DNA of 64,000 nucleotides, taken from assembly GCA_964353355.1 (NCBI GenBank), contig CAYGVT010000023.1, positions 16,357 through 80,356 on the forward strand, in the 5' to 3' direction. Shown in pieces: positions 8,745 to 17,251 of this stretch. Under the pieces are notes generated by a model. The model did no database searches and had not been told where the DNA came from. It was given only the letters and a program-made list of their open reading frames with translations. Every line of letters begins with the position of its first letter. Positions within the stretch are counted from its first letter, which is position 1. A program made the translations under genes and the position numbers. This DNA comes from CAYGVT01 sp964353355 (GTDB lineage Archaea; Thermoplasmatota; DTKX01; GCA-020343715).

Positions 8745-9911
8745 ATGGTCCGGGTCGTGCACATCACGCCGTTCTACCCCCCGCACGTCGGAGGGCTCGA
8801 GAACCATGTCCGCGAGCTCACCGATGAGCTCGCGCGGCGCGGTATGGCCATCGAAGTCCTCACCTCCTCCATCGGTGATGGCCCGCGGGCCGGACGCGAC
8901 GCCCTCCCGCCCAGCGTGCGGCTGTGCCGCATGCGCTCGTTCGAGCTGGGGAACGACGCAATCTTCCCGTCGCTGCTCAGGAGGTGCATCGGGCGTCTGG
9001 GCAACACCGACATCCTCCACATCCACGGGCACATGTTCTACAGCACGACGGTGGGCTCGTTGGTCAGCTACCTCAGCGATGTCCCCAGCGTGCTCACGTT
9101 CCATGGCGACTTCGACAAGCCCACTGCCGTTGGCCGGCTCATCAAGCGCATCAGGGCTGCGACGCAGGGGGCGTTCATACTGCGCGCGCTCGAACGCGTC
9201 ATAGCCCTGACCGCGGACGACCGTGACCTGCTCGTCCGGTGGGGCGTCGAGGCCGAGCGCATCACCATAATCCCCAACGGCATCCCCCTCGGGACCTTCC
9301 GTCGCGCCACCGAGGATGCGCGGAGCGACCTCCGGGGGAGGCTCGGCCTGGAAGCGGGCGCGTCGCCCTTCCTCTTCGTCGGCAGGCTCGTGGACCAGAA
9401 GGGGGTGCCATACCTCCTCGACGCCATCCACCTCGTGGCACGCGAGCACCCTGCGGCCCGGTTCGTCATCGTCGGGGACGGCCCGATGATGGGGCCGTCC
9501 ATGCGCAGGTGCGCCAAGCTCGGTCTGGAGCGGAGCGTCACGTTCGCCGGGAGGCTCCCACTCGAGGACCTCGTGACCGCCTACAGCATCGCGACAGCCG
9601 TGGTCGCGCCATCGTTGTGGGAGGGGATGCCCCTCGTGGTGATGGAGGCCAACGCGTGCGGCGCACCGGTCATCGGCTCGGACATACCCGGCATCAGGAG
9701 CCTCGTCGATGATGGCAGGACAGGGCTGCTCGTGCCCCCGCGCCGCCCCGACGAGCTCGCCCGCGCGATCTCCTCGGTCATCGAGGGCCCCGGCAAGGCC
9801 CGCCAGATGTCCGCGGCGGCCATCGACAGGGCGCGACGGGAGTTCGACCTGACGAGGCAGGTCGACCGGACTGTCGAGGTGTACGAGCGGCTCGCGGGCC
9901 CGCTGCGGTGA
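8745..9911 (+). CDS. Glycosyltransferase family 4
   Basis: 388-residue GT-B enzyme. The N-terminal donor/acceptor motif HITPFYPPHVGGLENHV is the classic GT4 opening (glycine-rich loop after beta1). The C-terminal half has IVGDGP and the retaining-GT4 signature around EGMPLVVMEANACGAPVIG (first Glu of EX7E). It transfers a sugar from an activated donor to a membrane-linked glycan at the cytosolic face. ATG 8745 was chosen because homology begins at the next residue; the frame stays open far upstream only because GC-rich DNA lacks stops. It is the first gene of the island that also holds a flippase and an STT3-like enzyme. Confidence 0.88.
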   Translation: MVRVVHITPFYPPHVGGLENHVRELTDELARRGMAIEVLTSSIGDGPRAGRDALPPSVRLCRMRSFELGNDAIFPSLLRRCIGRLGNTDILHIHGHMFYSTTVGSLVSYLSDVPSVLTFHGDFDKPTAVGRLIKRIRAATQGAFILRALERVIALTADDRDLLVRWGVEAERITIIPNGIPLGTFRRATEDARSDLRGRLGLEAGASPFLFVGRLVDQKGVPYLLDAIHLVAREHPAARFVIVGDGPMMGPSMRRCAKLGLERSVTFAGRLPLEDLVTAYSIATAVVAPSLWEGMPLVVMEANACGAPVIGSDIPGIRSLVDDGRTGLLVPPRRPDELARAISSVIEGPGKARQMSAAAIDRARREFDLTRQVDRTVEVYERLAGPLR

Positions 9912-9966
9912 GGGGGCGGCACCGTGCCCTGGTGGCCGCGGCGGGGCCGCGGTGCCCTTGGCCGCA

Positions 9967-9977
9967 ATGTTATTAAT
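9967..9977 (+). promoter_or_regulatory. TATA box of second glycosyltransferase gene
   Basis: TGTTATTAATC, which predicts initiation near 9999. In-frame ATGs lie at 10013 and 10055. Confidence 0.5.
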
Positions 9978-10054
9978 CCAGACGCCGTGTGGCCGTGCCG
10001 ACATGCCGCGCCATGCGCGGCGTTGGGCACGGTCCGCGAGGGGTCCGGTCGTCC

Positions 10055-11089
10055 ATGAAGGTCGCAATCCTCTATACCGGGCAGGCGAACGCCAACGCGG
10101 TCAGGCCACGCGAGCTCGAGCGGTTCCTCACCGCACGCGGCCACGAGGTCCACCTTGTCGACCTCGAGATGTTCCCCTACCGCCGGTTGCTGCGCGTCAA
10201 GGAGCCGTTCCAGGTCGCGCTCCGGAGGGCCGGCGTCGGGGGGCCAGAGGAGCTGCTGCGGCCCATGCGCGAGTGGGCGGACATCATATGGCGCAAGGTG
10301 CTGGAGGGCAGGCACTACGAGGCCGTCGTGTGCGAGTCGTTCCCGCACGCGCTCGTGCTCGCCCACGACATGGGCGCGGTCACGCTGTTCGACTGCCCCA
10401 CGCCGCCCGTGTGCGAGCTCATGTACTCGGGCGAGCACCCGCCCGAGACCATCGAGCGGCTGCGCGAGGTCGAGCGCCTCATCTACGGGGCGTGCACCTA
10501 CGTCACGTTCCACTGGCGGAGCTACGTCGACCACGTGCGCGAGCACGTGTACGACGGGCCCAACCTCACCGTCCTCGACTGGGGGTGCCACCCCTCCTCC
10601 CGGCGGGCCAGCTTCGCGACCCCGCCCCGCACGGTGTACCTTGGCTTCCTGGGCGGTTACTGGGTCGACCTTCCACTGCTCTCCTCCCTTGCGCGGTCGG
10701 GGGCGACGCACGTCGACGTGTGGGGGTCGCCCGCGCCCGCGGGGCGGTGGGGACTCGACTACCATGGGTACGCCCCCAACACCGGCGTCCTGGCCCGCTA
10801 CCAGCTGGGGCTCGTCACCTGCTCGAAGGACCCGCTGCGGTGCGCGGGCTTCTCGGCCAAGCATCTCGAGTACATCGCCCACGGGCTGCCCGTGCTCGCC
10901 CCAAGATGGCGCACGGGGCTCGAGCTCATCCGTGGGACGGTCACCTACGACGAGGGGGACTTCCAGGAGGCAGTGGCCGCGCTCTCGGACGAGGGCGAGT
11001 GGCGCAGGAGGAGCGACGAGGCCTACCGCCAGGCCAAGGAGCTGGACTGGGACGTGACGCTCCGCCCCCTCGAGAGGATGCTGCGGTGA
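10055..11089 (+). CDS. GT-B type glycosyltransferase-like protein
   Basis: 344 residues. It begins with a Rossmann strand (MKVAILYTGQ) and ends with a second domain in which CAGFSAKHLEYIAHGLPVLA occupies the place of the nucleotide-sugar-binding loop of GT4/CgeB-like enzymes. No exact subfamily was recognised. ATG 10055 was chosen because it starts at the first beta strand; in-frame ATG 10013 would add 14 Arg/Gly-rich residues. It lies between two other glycosyltransferases and is probably part of the same glycan pathway. Confidence 0.72.
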   Translation: MKVAILYTGQANANAVRPRELERFLTARGHEVHLVDLEMFPYRRLLRVKEPFQVALRRAGVGGPEELLRPMREWADIIWRKVLEGRHYEAVVCESFPHALVLAHDMGAVTLFDCPTPPVCELMYSGEHPPETIERLREVERLIYGACTYVTFHWRSYVDHVREHVYDGPNLTVLDWGCHPSSRRASFATPPRTVYLGFLGGYWVDLPLLSSLARSGATHVDVWGSPAPAGRWGLDYHGYAPNTGVLARYQLGLVTCSKDPLRCAGFSAKHLEYIAHGLPVLAPRWRTGLELIRGTVTYDEGDFQEAVAALSDEGEWRRRSDEAYRQAKELDWDVTLRPLERMLR

Positions 11090-11331
11090 GAGCCGGCGCA
11101 TGGGCGTGTGGGCCCCCAGCGTTGGTGCCTGCGGCCGGGGGTCACCCCGGCCGTAAGTATTTTATCCCCGCACCAGGGTGTTTCGCCCAGGGCCGGGAAG
11201 GGGGCTGCCGCTCCCGAGGTCGCGCCACACAAGGTCGCATGCCACGAGGGCGGCATTGGCCTGCGGCACGGCGCGCACCTGCATCGGACCTGGAGCGCCG
11301 GGCCCCGGTCCCCGGACGGTGGGGTCAGGGC

Positions 11332-12453
11332 TTGGGCGCAGGGGTTGTCGCGGTCATCGTGAACTGGAACGGCTCGAGGAGCACGATCGAGTGCCTGGAA
11401 TCGCTCCTGCGCGAGGGGCGTCCGGACCTCGGGGTCGTCGTCGTCGACAACGGCTCGGACGACGGTTCGGTGGATGCGATCAGGCGGTTCTGCACGGATG
11501 GGCACGGCGGGGGCCTGCCGTTCGTCGAGCCCTCACCGGGCGGGCGCGCCGACCCCGTCGACGGGCACGCCATCATCCTGCTCAGGAGCGCCACGAACCT
11601 CGGTTACACGGGCGGCAACAACCTTGGCATGAGGTACGCGATGGAGGCGATGCGGCCCCGCTACGTCCTGCTGCTCAACAACGATGTGGTCGTCGCCCCG
11701 GGCTTCATCGAGACGATGCTCGCGTCCGCGGAGGCCGCGACCGGGGTGGGCATGTGGCAGCCCAAGGTGCTCATGATGCGAAGGCCGGGGACCGTCTCGG
11801 GCATCGGCATCGGCATCCGCCCCGACGGGCAGACGTTCATGATCGGCTACGGGGAGCCCGACGACGGGCGCCATGACATGCCGCGCGAGGTCTTCGCGGT
11901 GTACGGGTGCGCGGTGCTCTGCAACGTGCGGATGCTCGAGCAGGTCGGCCTGTTCGAGGAGGGGTTCTTCGCCTACTACGAGGACGTGGAGCTCTCGTGG
12001 AGGGCTTTGCTCCACGGCTGGAGGTGCATGTACGTCCCCACCGCCAGGGTCCACCACTGGGAGGGCGCGTCCGGAGCGCCATTCAAGGGCGTGCTCAATT
12101 TGCGCAACGGCGTCTACTGCTACCTGAAGCACGCGCCCGCGGACCTGCTCGTCCGCATGCTGCTGCGCGCCGGTTTCGATGTCGCGAGGTTCATGGTCAC
12201 CTCGACCGGCGAGGAGAGGCTGACGTGCCTGCGGCTCGCGAGGAGGTTCGGGCTCTTCGGGAAGGTTCCCGAGATGTTGCGGTGCAGGAGGGCCCTGAAG
12301 GTGCGCCGCCTCGAGAGCCTTTCCGAGCTCCGGGGGATGATGGAGCCGGTGCCCGGGGCGCGTCAGGGCCTCCCCGCGACGAGGCAGACGTCGCTCACCA
12401 GCGCGGAAAGCGCCGCAGCCCGGGGGGTGGAGAATGCTCGAGAGGATGCGTAG
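11332..12453 (+). CDS. Glycosyltransferase family 2
   Basis: About 373 residues, GT-A fold. VVAVIVNWNGSRSTIECLES opens the domain, followed by VVVDNGSDDGS, the NLGYTGGNNLGMRYAM loop and LLLNNDVVV (metal-binding acidic motif region), then the ED of FFAYYEDVELSWRA as likely catalytic acid. This is the rhamnosyltransferase-like GT2 subgroup. The start is uncertain. TTG 11332 follows GGTGGGGTCAGGG and abuts the first strand. ATG 11239 is in frame, but the intervening codons have poorer GC3 than the rest of the gene and would encode an unconserved Arg-rich leader. Its last 20 bases overlap the CmcI-like gene. Confidence 0.82.
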   Translation: MGAGVVAVIVNWNGSRSTIECLESLLREGRPDLGVVVVDNGSDDGSVDAIRRFCTDGHGGGLPFVEPSPGGRADPVDGHAIILLRSATNLGYTGGNNLGMRYAMEAMRPRYVLLLNNDVVVAPGFIETMLASAEAATGVGMWQPKVLMMRRPGTVSGIGIGIRPDGQTFMIGYGEPDDGRHDMPREVFAVYGCAVLCNVRMLEQVGLFEEGFFAYYEDVELSWRALLHGWRCMYVPTARVHHWEGASGAPFKGVLNLRNGVYCYLKHAPADLLVRMLLRAGFDVARFMVTSTGEERLTCLRLARRFGLFGKVPEMLRCRRALKVRRLESLSELRGMMEPVPGARQGLPATRQTSLTSAESAAARGVENAREDA

Positions 12454-13138
12454 GCGGCAGAGCGGGCGCGACCAGGGGCCGACCGCGGGCCAGGGCCCCA
12501 CCGTGGACGAGGCCGGCTCCGTTCCCGCGCGGTTCGCGGAGCTGTACTACTCGTCGGGGGAGGCCACCTGGAGGAGCACGACGTGGCTCGGGGTGAGGAC
12601 GTACAAGTGTCCCCTTGACCTGTGGACGTACCAGGAGCTCATCCACAGGCTCCGCCCGGACCTCATCGTGGAGACCGGCACGGCCGACGGGGGCAGCGCC
12701 CTTTTCATGGCCACCATGTGCGAGCTCGTCGGGAGCGGGCAGGTGGTCACGATCGATATCGCGAGGGCGAGCGCGGCGCCGTCCCACCGGCTCCTCCGCT
12801 ACATCGTCGGTCCCTCGACCGCGCCCGCAACCGTCGAGCTCGTGCGCGACATCGCGGGGGGAAAACGGGTGGTCATGGTCGTCCTCGACTCGGACCACCA
12901 CAGGGGCCACGTGCTCGAGGAGATGAGGCTCTACGGCCCCCTGGTCACGAGGGGCAGCTACCTCATCGTGGAGGACACCTGCCTGAACGGCAACCCCGTG
13001 GAGGTCGGCTTCGGACCCGGTCCCATGGAGGCGGTGGAGGAGTTCCTGAGGGAGGATAGGAGGTTCACCGTCGACCGCGGCCTGGAGAGGTTCATGATGA
13101 CGTTCAACCCGAGGGGCTACCTGAGGAGGACGGGGTGA
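12434..13138 (+). CDS. CmcI-type SAM-dependent methyltransferase
   Basis: 234 residues of the cephalosporin hydroxylase/rhamnosyl O-methyltransferase family. Motif ETGTADGGSA (about residues 80-89) is the SAM loop, D108 ends the next strand, DSDHH (152-156) and ED (180-181) are the family's metal and cofactor region. In other organisms relatives O-methylate sugars of surface polysaccharides. The gene overlaps the GT2 gene by 20 nt and its stop overlaps the next GTG start, so the three are probably one transcript. The first 30 residues are low in conserved features. Confidence 0.83.
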   Translation: MLERMRRRQSGRDQGPTAGQGPTVDEAGSVPARFAELYYSSGEATWRSTTWLGVRTYKCPLDLWTYQELIHRLRPDLIVETGTADGGSALFMATMCELVGSGQVVTIDIARASAAPSHRLLRYIVGPSTAPATVELVRDIAGGKRVVMVVLDSDHHRGHVLEEMRLYGPLVTRGSYLIVEDTCLNGNPVEVGFGPGPMEAVEEFLREDRRFTVDRGLERFMMTFNPRGYLRRTG

Positions 13139-13848
13139 CACGGGATGCGGCCATGCTGGCGGGCGACCGGACGGGCGGCGCGTGGGCTCGAGGTGATGGC
13201 TTGCGCCCGTCGGTGAGGGGGTTCGTGGAGAGGTGCGCCGACTCGCTCCCCCTTGCCGGGCCTGTGCTCGAGTTCGGCTCCTTCCAGGTGCACGGGCCAG
13301 GGCAGGAGGGCCTTGCAGACCTGAGGCCCCTTCTCGCGGACAGGGAATACCTCGGGGTCGACCTGAGGAGGGGGCCGGGGGTCGACGTCGTGATGGACCT
13401 CCACAACGCCGGGGTGAGGACCTGCTCCATCGGCACCGTGCTGCTCATCGACACCCTCGAGCATGTGGAGTACCCGCACAGGGCCCTCGAGGAGGTGCAT
13501 CGTGTCCTCTCGCCGCAGGGGGCCGTCATCCTCACGTCCGTCATGGGCTTCCCCATCCATGAGCACCCCGACGACTTCTGGAGATTCACGCCACAGGGGC
13601 TCATGAGCCTCATGCGGCCGTTCGCGTACGCGATGGTGGATTCGCTGGGCGCGCCCTCCTTCCCCCATACGGTGGTGGGCATCGGCCTCAAGCGCACGAT
13701 GCCTGACGAGGCGAGGGCCGCGCTCGAGGGCATGTGCCGTGCGTGGAGGCGGGAGTGGGACGGCGATGGGGGCGGCGCCGACCGCTCCATCATGGCGCGG
13801 CTGATGCCGCCACTTGTGCACGAGCTGCGCGGGAGGGTGCGCAGATGA
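13135..13848 (+). CDS. Class I SAM-dependent methyltransferase (type 11-like)
   Basis: 237 residues. LEFGSFQVHG is a divergent SAM motif I, YLGVDLRRGPGVDVVMDLH is motif II, and LIDTLEHVEYPHRALEEVHR plus ILTSVMGFPIHEHPDDFWR are the methyltransf_11 post-motifs. The acceptor is presumably a sugar or glycan lipid, from context. The GTG start at 13135 sits inside the upstream stop (GTGA), which supports translational coupling. Confidence 0.78.
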   Translation: MTRDAAMLAGDRTGGAWARGDGLRPSVRGFVERCADSLPLAGPVLEFGSFQVHGPGQEGLADLRPLLADREYLGVDLRRGPGVDVVMDLHNAGVRTCSIGTVLLIDTLEHVEYPHRALEEVHRVLSPQGAVILTSVMGFPIHEHPDDFWRFTPQGLMSLMRPFAYAMVDSLGAPSFPHTVVGIGLKRTMPDEARAALEGMCRAWRREWDGDGGGADRSIMARLMPPLVHELRGRVRR

Positions 13849-14138
13849 GCCACCCGCTACGGACGCTCCACGACGCCTGGCCCGGTCGCCCTTGCGCCTC
13901 GCGGCTGCGTCGCGAGCGGTCCGGCATCACGAACATGGACAGGATGCTGGACCTGGCCCGCTCCTTCGACCGCCGGGGCGTCCCCATCGCCCCTCTCCTT
14001 GGGGGCGGCGAGGTGGCGGCCCCCGCGGGCGCGGCCGAGCGGCGCCGCAGGACCGGCGGAGCCCAAGACCAGGACGTATGGCCAGACAGTGCCGGGGCCT
14101 CCCGGCCCCGAGCGGGGTCACCGCGGCTGGACCGTTAG
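13845..14138 (+). CDS. Short ORF of unknown function, possible gene remnant
   Basis: 97 codons with an ATGA overlap to the upstream methyltransferase stop. Residues 28-52 (NMDRMLDLARSFDRRGVPIA) look like a genuine amphipathic segment and use GC3-rich codons. After about residue 60 the sequence becomes Arg/Ala/Gly-rich and the codon pattern fades. It could be a small coupled protein or the N-terminus of a decayed gene. No family recognised. The following 164 bases before the next gene hold a weak TATA-like GTTATCAATG near 14162 and nothing else recognisable. Confidence 0.3.
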   Translation: MSHPLRTLHDAWPGRPCASRLRRERSGITNMDRMLDLARSFDRRGVPIAPLLGGGEVAAPAGAAERRRRTGGAQDQDVWPDSAGASRPRAGSPRLDR

Positions 14139-14302
14139 GACATGGCCGGGCGAGGGGAGGAGTTATCAATGTCGGGCCTTCATTACCCGCCGTGGACGGG
14201 CGCGGGGCAACCCGATGCGCGCCCGGAGGTACGCGGAATGAGGCGACCGCGCGACGGTGGTGCTTGCGGGTCCTGGGTGACCCCTCACGGTGGTGGGGCC
14301 GC

Positions 14303-15961
14303 GTGAGACGGCCCCCTCCCGCGCTGTGGCTGCTGCTCGCGCCCACGGCGACGGTCCTGCTGAGGCTGCCCTTCGTGCTCACGCGCGCGGGGCTCTACGG
14401 CTCGGACACGTACCTGCATCTCAGGCTCGCCAGGGGCTGGACGGCCGCATCGGCGTGGCCCGCTTTGCTCGCGGACCATTCGAGCAGGTACCTGGACTAC
14501 GAGGCATGGCCGGGCGCGCACGCGCTCGCCGCGTCAGCGGCGGAGCTGGGGGCTGACCCGTTCTTGCTCATGAGGTGGGTGCCGCTGCTCGCGCTGTTCG
14601 TGCTCGTCCTGGCAATCGTCCTCGTCATCGCGAGGAAGGCGGGGCCGCACGTCGCCGTCGCGGGGGGGCTGCTGCTCGGACTGGCGGACCACCTGTTCTT
14701 CCAGACGCAATGGTACACCCCCGAGCTCGTGTGCCTGCCCCTCCTGGGCGTGCTGCTCCTCAACGAGCTGGTGGTGCGGCGGCGCGCGCTGTCGATGCTC
14801 GTGCTCACCGCGTTGCTCCTCACACACCACCTGAGCTTCGTGGTGGGGTTGCTGATGTACATGCTCCTGACGCTGCGCGAGCCGCGCCGGTCGTTCCTCC
14901 CGTCGGTGGCCTACCTGGTCGCGGCGTCCGCGGTCTTCTGGGGGACGATGCCCGCGTGGGTGGGCAGCGTCAACGACCTGCAGGGGGCCGCGTGGGGGCT
15001 GGACCCGGGCATCCTCATGGCCGCGGTGGTGCTGGGACTGCTGGCGGGTCGGTTGGCGCTCGACGCCGTCGTCGGCCGGCTTGCGGACCGCCTCGGGGGA
15101 CGCCCTCTGCCGGAGCTCCTGCCGGCCGCATGGCGGCGCGCGAGCCTCATCGCGCTCGCCTTCGCCCTGGCGGTCGTCGCCACCGCGCTTCTGACCATCT
15201 ACAGGCCCTCGGAGGGCAACGAGGGCATCGGCGCGCAGCCCTCGAAGTTGCTCATGCTCGCGGGGGGCGCGCTGTTCGTGGGCCTCGTTGGCGCGGACCG
15301 ATGCGGGCTGCGCATCGGTTCCACGCTCGTGGCGCTGGGCCTGCTTCTACTGCTAAATCCCTTGCTCTTCGGTGCCGTGGAGGTGGGCATCCGGCTCCTC
15401 GAGTTCATCTACCTCCCCGGGCTCCTCGTGCTCGCAATGGGCGCGCACGCGCTGCGCGAGCTGCGCCCGCGGCGCGCAGCCGCGGTCCTGCTGGCGCTGC
15501 TGCTCGTCTCTCCCGTGCTGCTCGCGGACGACGCCGTGCGGTACCGAAGCGAGGGCGCGCAGAGGTTCCTGTTCTCCGACACCGACCTCGACTTCGCGCG
15601 CGAGGTGCTCTCGCTCACACCGGACGACGCGACCCTGCTCGCGCCGTTCGGCATGTCGGCCATGCTCGAGGGCATGGCCGACCGCAACGCGAGCACCTGG
15701 TCGATAGGCAGGGCACTGAACGCCCGTAGCTACGGTGCCATAGGAGGCGACCTCGTCTGGCTGGCCGACTCCACCTACCATCCCATCTACCTCGTGCACT
15801 CCTCGGACAGGGTCCGGTACATAGAGGAGGCCGGTGACCGCGTCACTCGGCAGGACGTGGAGGCCCTCGGGGCCTCCATCGGTGACCTCCCCAGCGTGCT
15901 TCTGCCCGTCGTCACGGTCGGTCCCCACTCGCTCTACAGGGTCCCGCGCACCGTGCCGTGA
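14303..15961 (+). CDS. GT-C type membrane glycosyltransferase, STT3-like
   Basis: About 552 residues with roughly 12 membrane spans, followed by an extracytoplasmic C-terminal region. The first loop has GLYGSDTYLHLRLARGW, which matches the position and sense of the D-x-YYHLR loop of STT3/AglB and related GT-C enzymes that use polyprenyl-phosphate sugars. Such enzymes add sugars, or transfer the glycan, on the outer face after flipping. GTG 14303 follows GGTGGTGGGG and precedes the first span; no better start was found. It complements the cytosolic GTs and the flippase of this island. It is shorter than a full AglB, and no WWDYG motif was seen, so oligosaccharyltransferase activity is not claimed. 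Confidence 0.7.
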   Translation: MRRPPPALWLLLAPTATVLLRLPFVLTRAGLYGSDTYLHLRLARGWTAASAWPALLADHSSRYLDYEAWPGAHALAASAAELGADPFLLMRWVPLLALFVLVLAIVLVIARKAGPHVAVAGGLLLGLADHLFFQTQWYTPELVCLPLLGVLLLNELVVRRRALSMLVLTALLLTHHLSFVVGLLMYMLLTLREPRRSFLPSVAYLVAASAVFWGTMPAWVGSVNDLQGAAWGLDPGILMAAVVLGLLAGRLALDAVVGRLADRLGGRPLPELLPAAWRRASLIALAFALAVVATALLTIYRPSEGNEGIGAQPSKLLMLAGGALFVGLVGADRCGLRIGSTLVALGLLLLLNPLLFGAVEVGIRLLEFIYLPGLLVLAMGAHALRELRPRRAAAVLLALLLVSPVLLADDAVRYRSEGAQRFLFSDTDLDFAREVLSLTPDDATLLAPFGMSAMLEGMADRNASTWSIGRALNARSYGAIGGDLVWLADSTYHPIYLVHSSDRVRYIEEAGDRVTRQDVEALGASIGDLPSVLLPVVTVGPHSLYRVPRTVP

Positions 15962-15994
15962 CGTCGGACGCCCGCGGGCGTGGCACCTCACGCA

Positions 15995-17089
15995 CTATTG
16001 GACGCCGTTGAAGAGCTCCACGTAGCGCGGTGCGACCCTGTCCCACGTGAGGCCGCGCGCGAGGGCGCGCTGCCCCGCGACGACGGCGTCCGCGTCGGTC
16101 CGTCCTCCCGCGACGCGCACGACGGCGTCGCGCACGGCGGCAGCGGACGGCTCCACGATGTTGGCCGCGAGCGCGCCGCCCATGTGCTCGGCGGGCCCCA
16201 TGTGGCTCGACACGATGACCGGGCCTTCGGCGATGGCGAGGGCCTCGAGCACGGCCACGGGGAAGTTGTCGTAGCGCGAGGGGTACACGACCATGTCCGC
16301 GGACCGGATGCTCGAGTAGAGCTCCCCGATGGGGATGTGGCCGAAGAGGTGGACGTGGTCGCCGAGGCCCGCCCCCGCGGCCCTCCTCGCGAGGGCGCGC
16401 GCGAGCGGTCCCCTGCCGGCGATGTGGAGGTGGGCGCGCCCCCTCAGGTCGGCAGGAAGCGCGGCCATGGCGTCGACGAGCAGGTCCACGCCCTTCTCGT
16501 GCGAGAGCCGGCCATGGAAGAACACGCTCGGCTCGCCCTCGAGCTCCACGCGCGGGGGCGGGTTGTCCAGGAGCGCGGAATCGATGCCGTTGGGCACGAT
16601 GGCCGTTCGGGGCCGGAAGGCGTACCGGGCGCGCAAGATGCGCTCGAGGTACCTCGAGTGGAGCACGACCAGCTCGGGCCAGTTGACCATCCAGGGCGCC
16701 ATCGCGGCCGAGGGCACGGTGAAGAGGGCCAACCCCGGCTCGCGGCTCCTGATGTGGTTCCAGAGGTCCTCCCGCACATCGCCGTGGAAGTCGCAAGCGA
16801 GCCTTGCCCGCAGCCGCCTGAGCCGCATCATCATGCGGGGATAGGGGCCAAGCCCCAGCACGAGGTTGAGGGGGTAGTAGAACAGCGCGTCCCTGACGTG
16901 GTCGCGGGCCTCCGCGGGCTGGATGGCCACGTCCCTGTAGGTCGCCACCATCGCGGGGTCGTCCGTGAGGAGGAGCAGCTCGGCCTCGAGCGCGTTCTTG
17001 GCCCCGTAGAGGTGCCGCCACACGCAGTGGGCGACCTTCTCAGGGGATGACGACATCCCACCCGGCAGGTAGAAGACCAGTGTCTTCAT
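15995..17089 (-). CDS. Glycosyltransferase family 4
   Basis: 364 residues, GT-B fold. LVFYLPGGMSSSPEKVAHCV is the N-terminal loop, VFFHGRLSHEKGVDLLVDAM opens the C-terminal domain, HIAGRGP is the donor strand, and PSRYDNFPVAVLEALAIAEG carries the EX7E-like signature. It transfers a sugar at the cytosolic face. ATG 17089 lies about 22 nt after the initiation point predicted from a TATA-like box at 17131-17143. It converges with the GT-C gene (33 nt gap) and diverges from the flippase gene. Confidence 0.86.
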   Translation of the reverse strand: MKTLVFYLPGGMSSSPEKVAHCVWRHLYGAKNALEAELLLLTDDPAMVATYRDVAIQPAEARDHVRDALFYYPLNLVLGLGPYPRMMMRLRRLRARLACDFHGDVREDLWNHIRSREPGLALFTVPSAAMAPWMVNWPELVVLHSRYLERILRARYAFRPRTAIVPNGIDSALLDNPPPRVELEGEPSVFFHGRLSHEKGVDLLVDAMAALPADLRGRAHLHIAGRGPLARALARRAAGAGLGDHVHLFGHIPIGELYSSIRSADMVVYPSRYDNFPVAVLEALAIAEGPVIVSSHMGPAEHMGGALAANIVEPSAAAVRDAVVRVAGGRTDADAVVAGQRALARGLTWDRVAPRYVELFNGVQ

Positions 17090-17130
17090 CGGACGGCACG
17101 GACCCCCATTGGACACCAATGTGGGCGCCC

Positions 17131-17147
17131 GTAGTTAATCCTTAAGG
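17131..17147. promoter_or_regulatory. Divergent promoter between GT4 and flippase genes
   Basis: GTAGTTAATCCTTAAGG reads as a TATA-like element on either strand (GGATTAACTAC on minus). It lies 42 nt from the GT4 start and about 105 nt from the flippase start, and is the only AT-rich element in this gap. Confidence 0.45.
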
Positions 17148-17251
17148 TTCCAGGATGCCTGCAGGGGGCGACGCGCCCCCCACCCGTCGCGGACGGGACC
17201 GGTGGCGTCAGGGCGAGGCGCGGGACCCCCTGGAGGCGATGCGTCGTGGGC

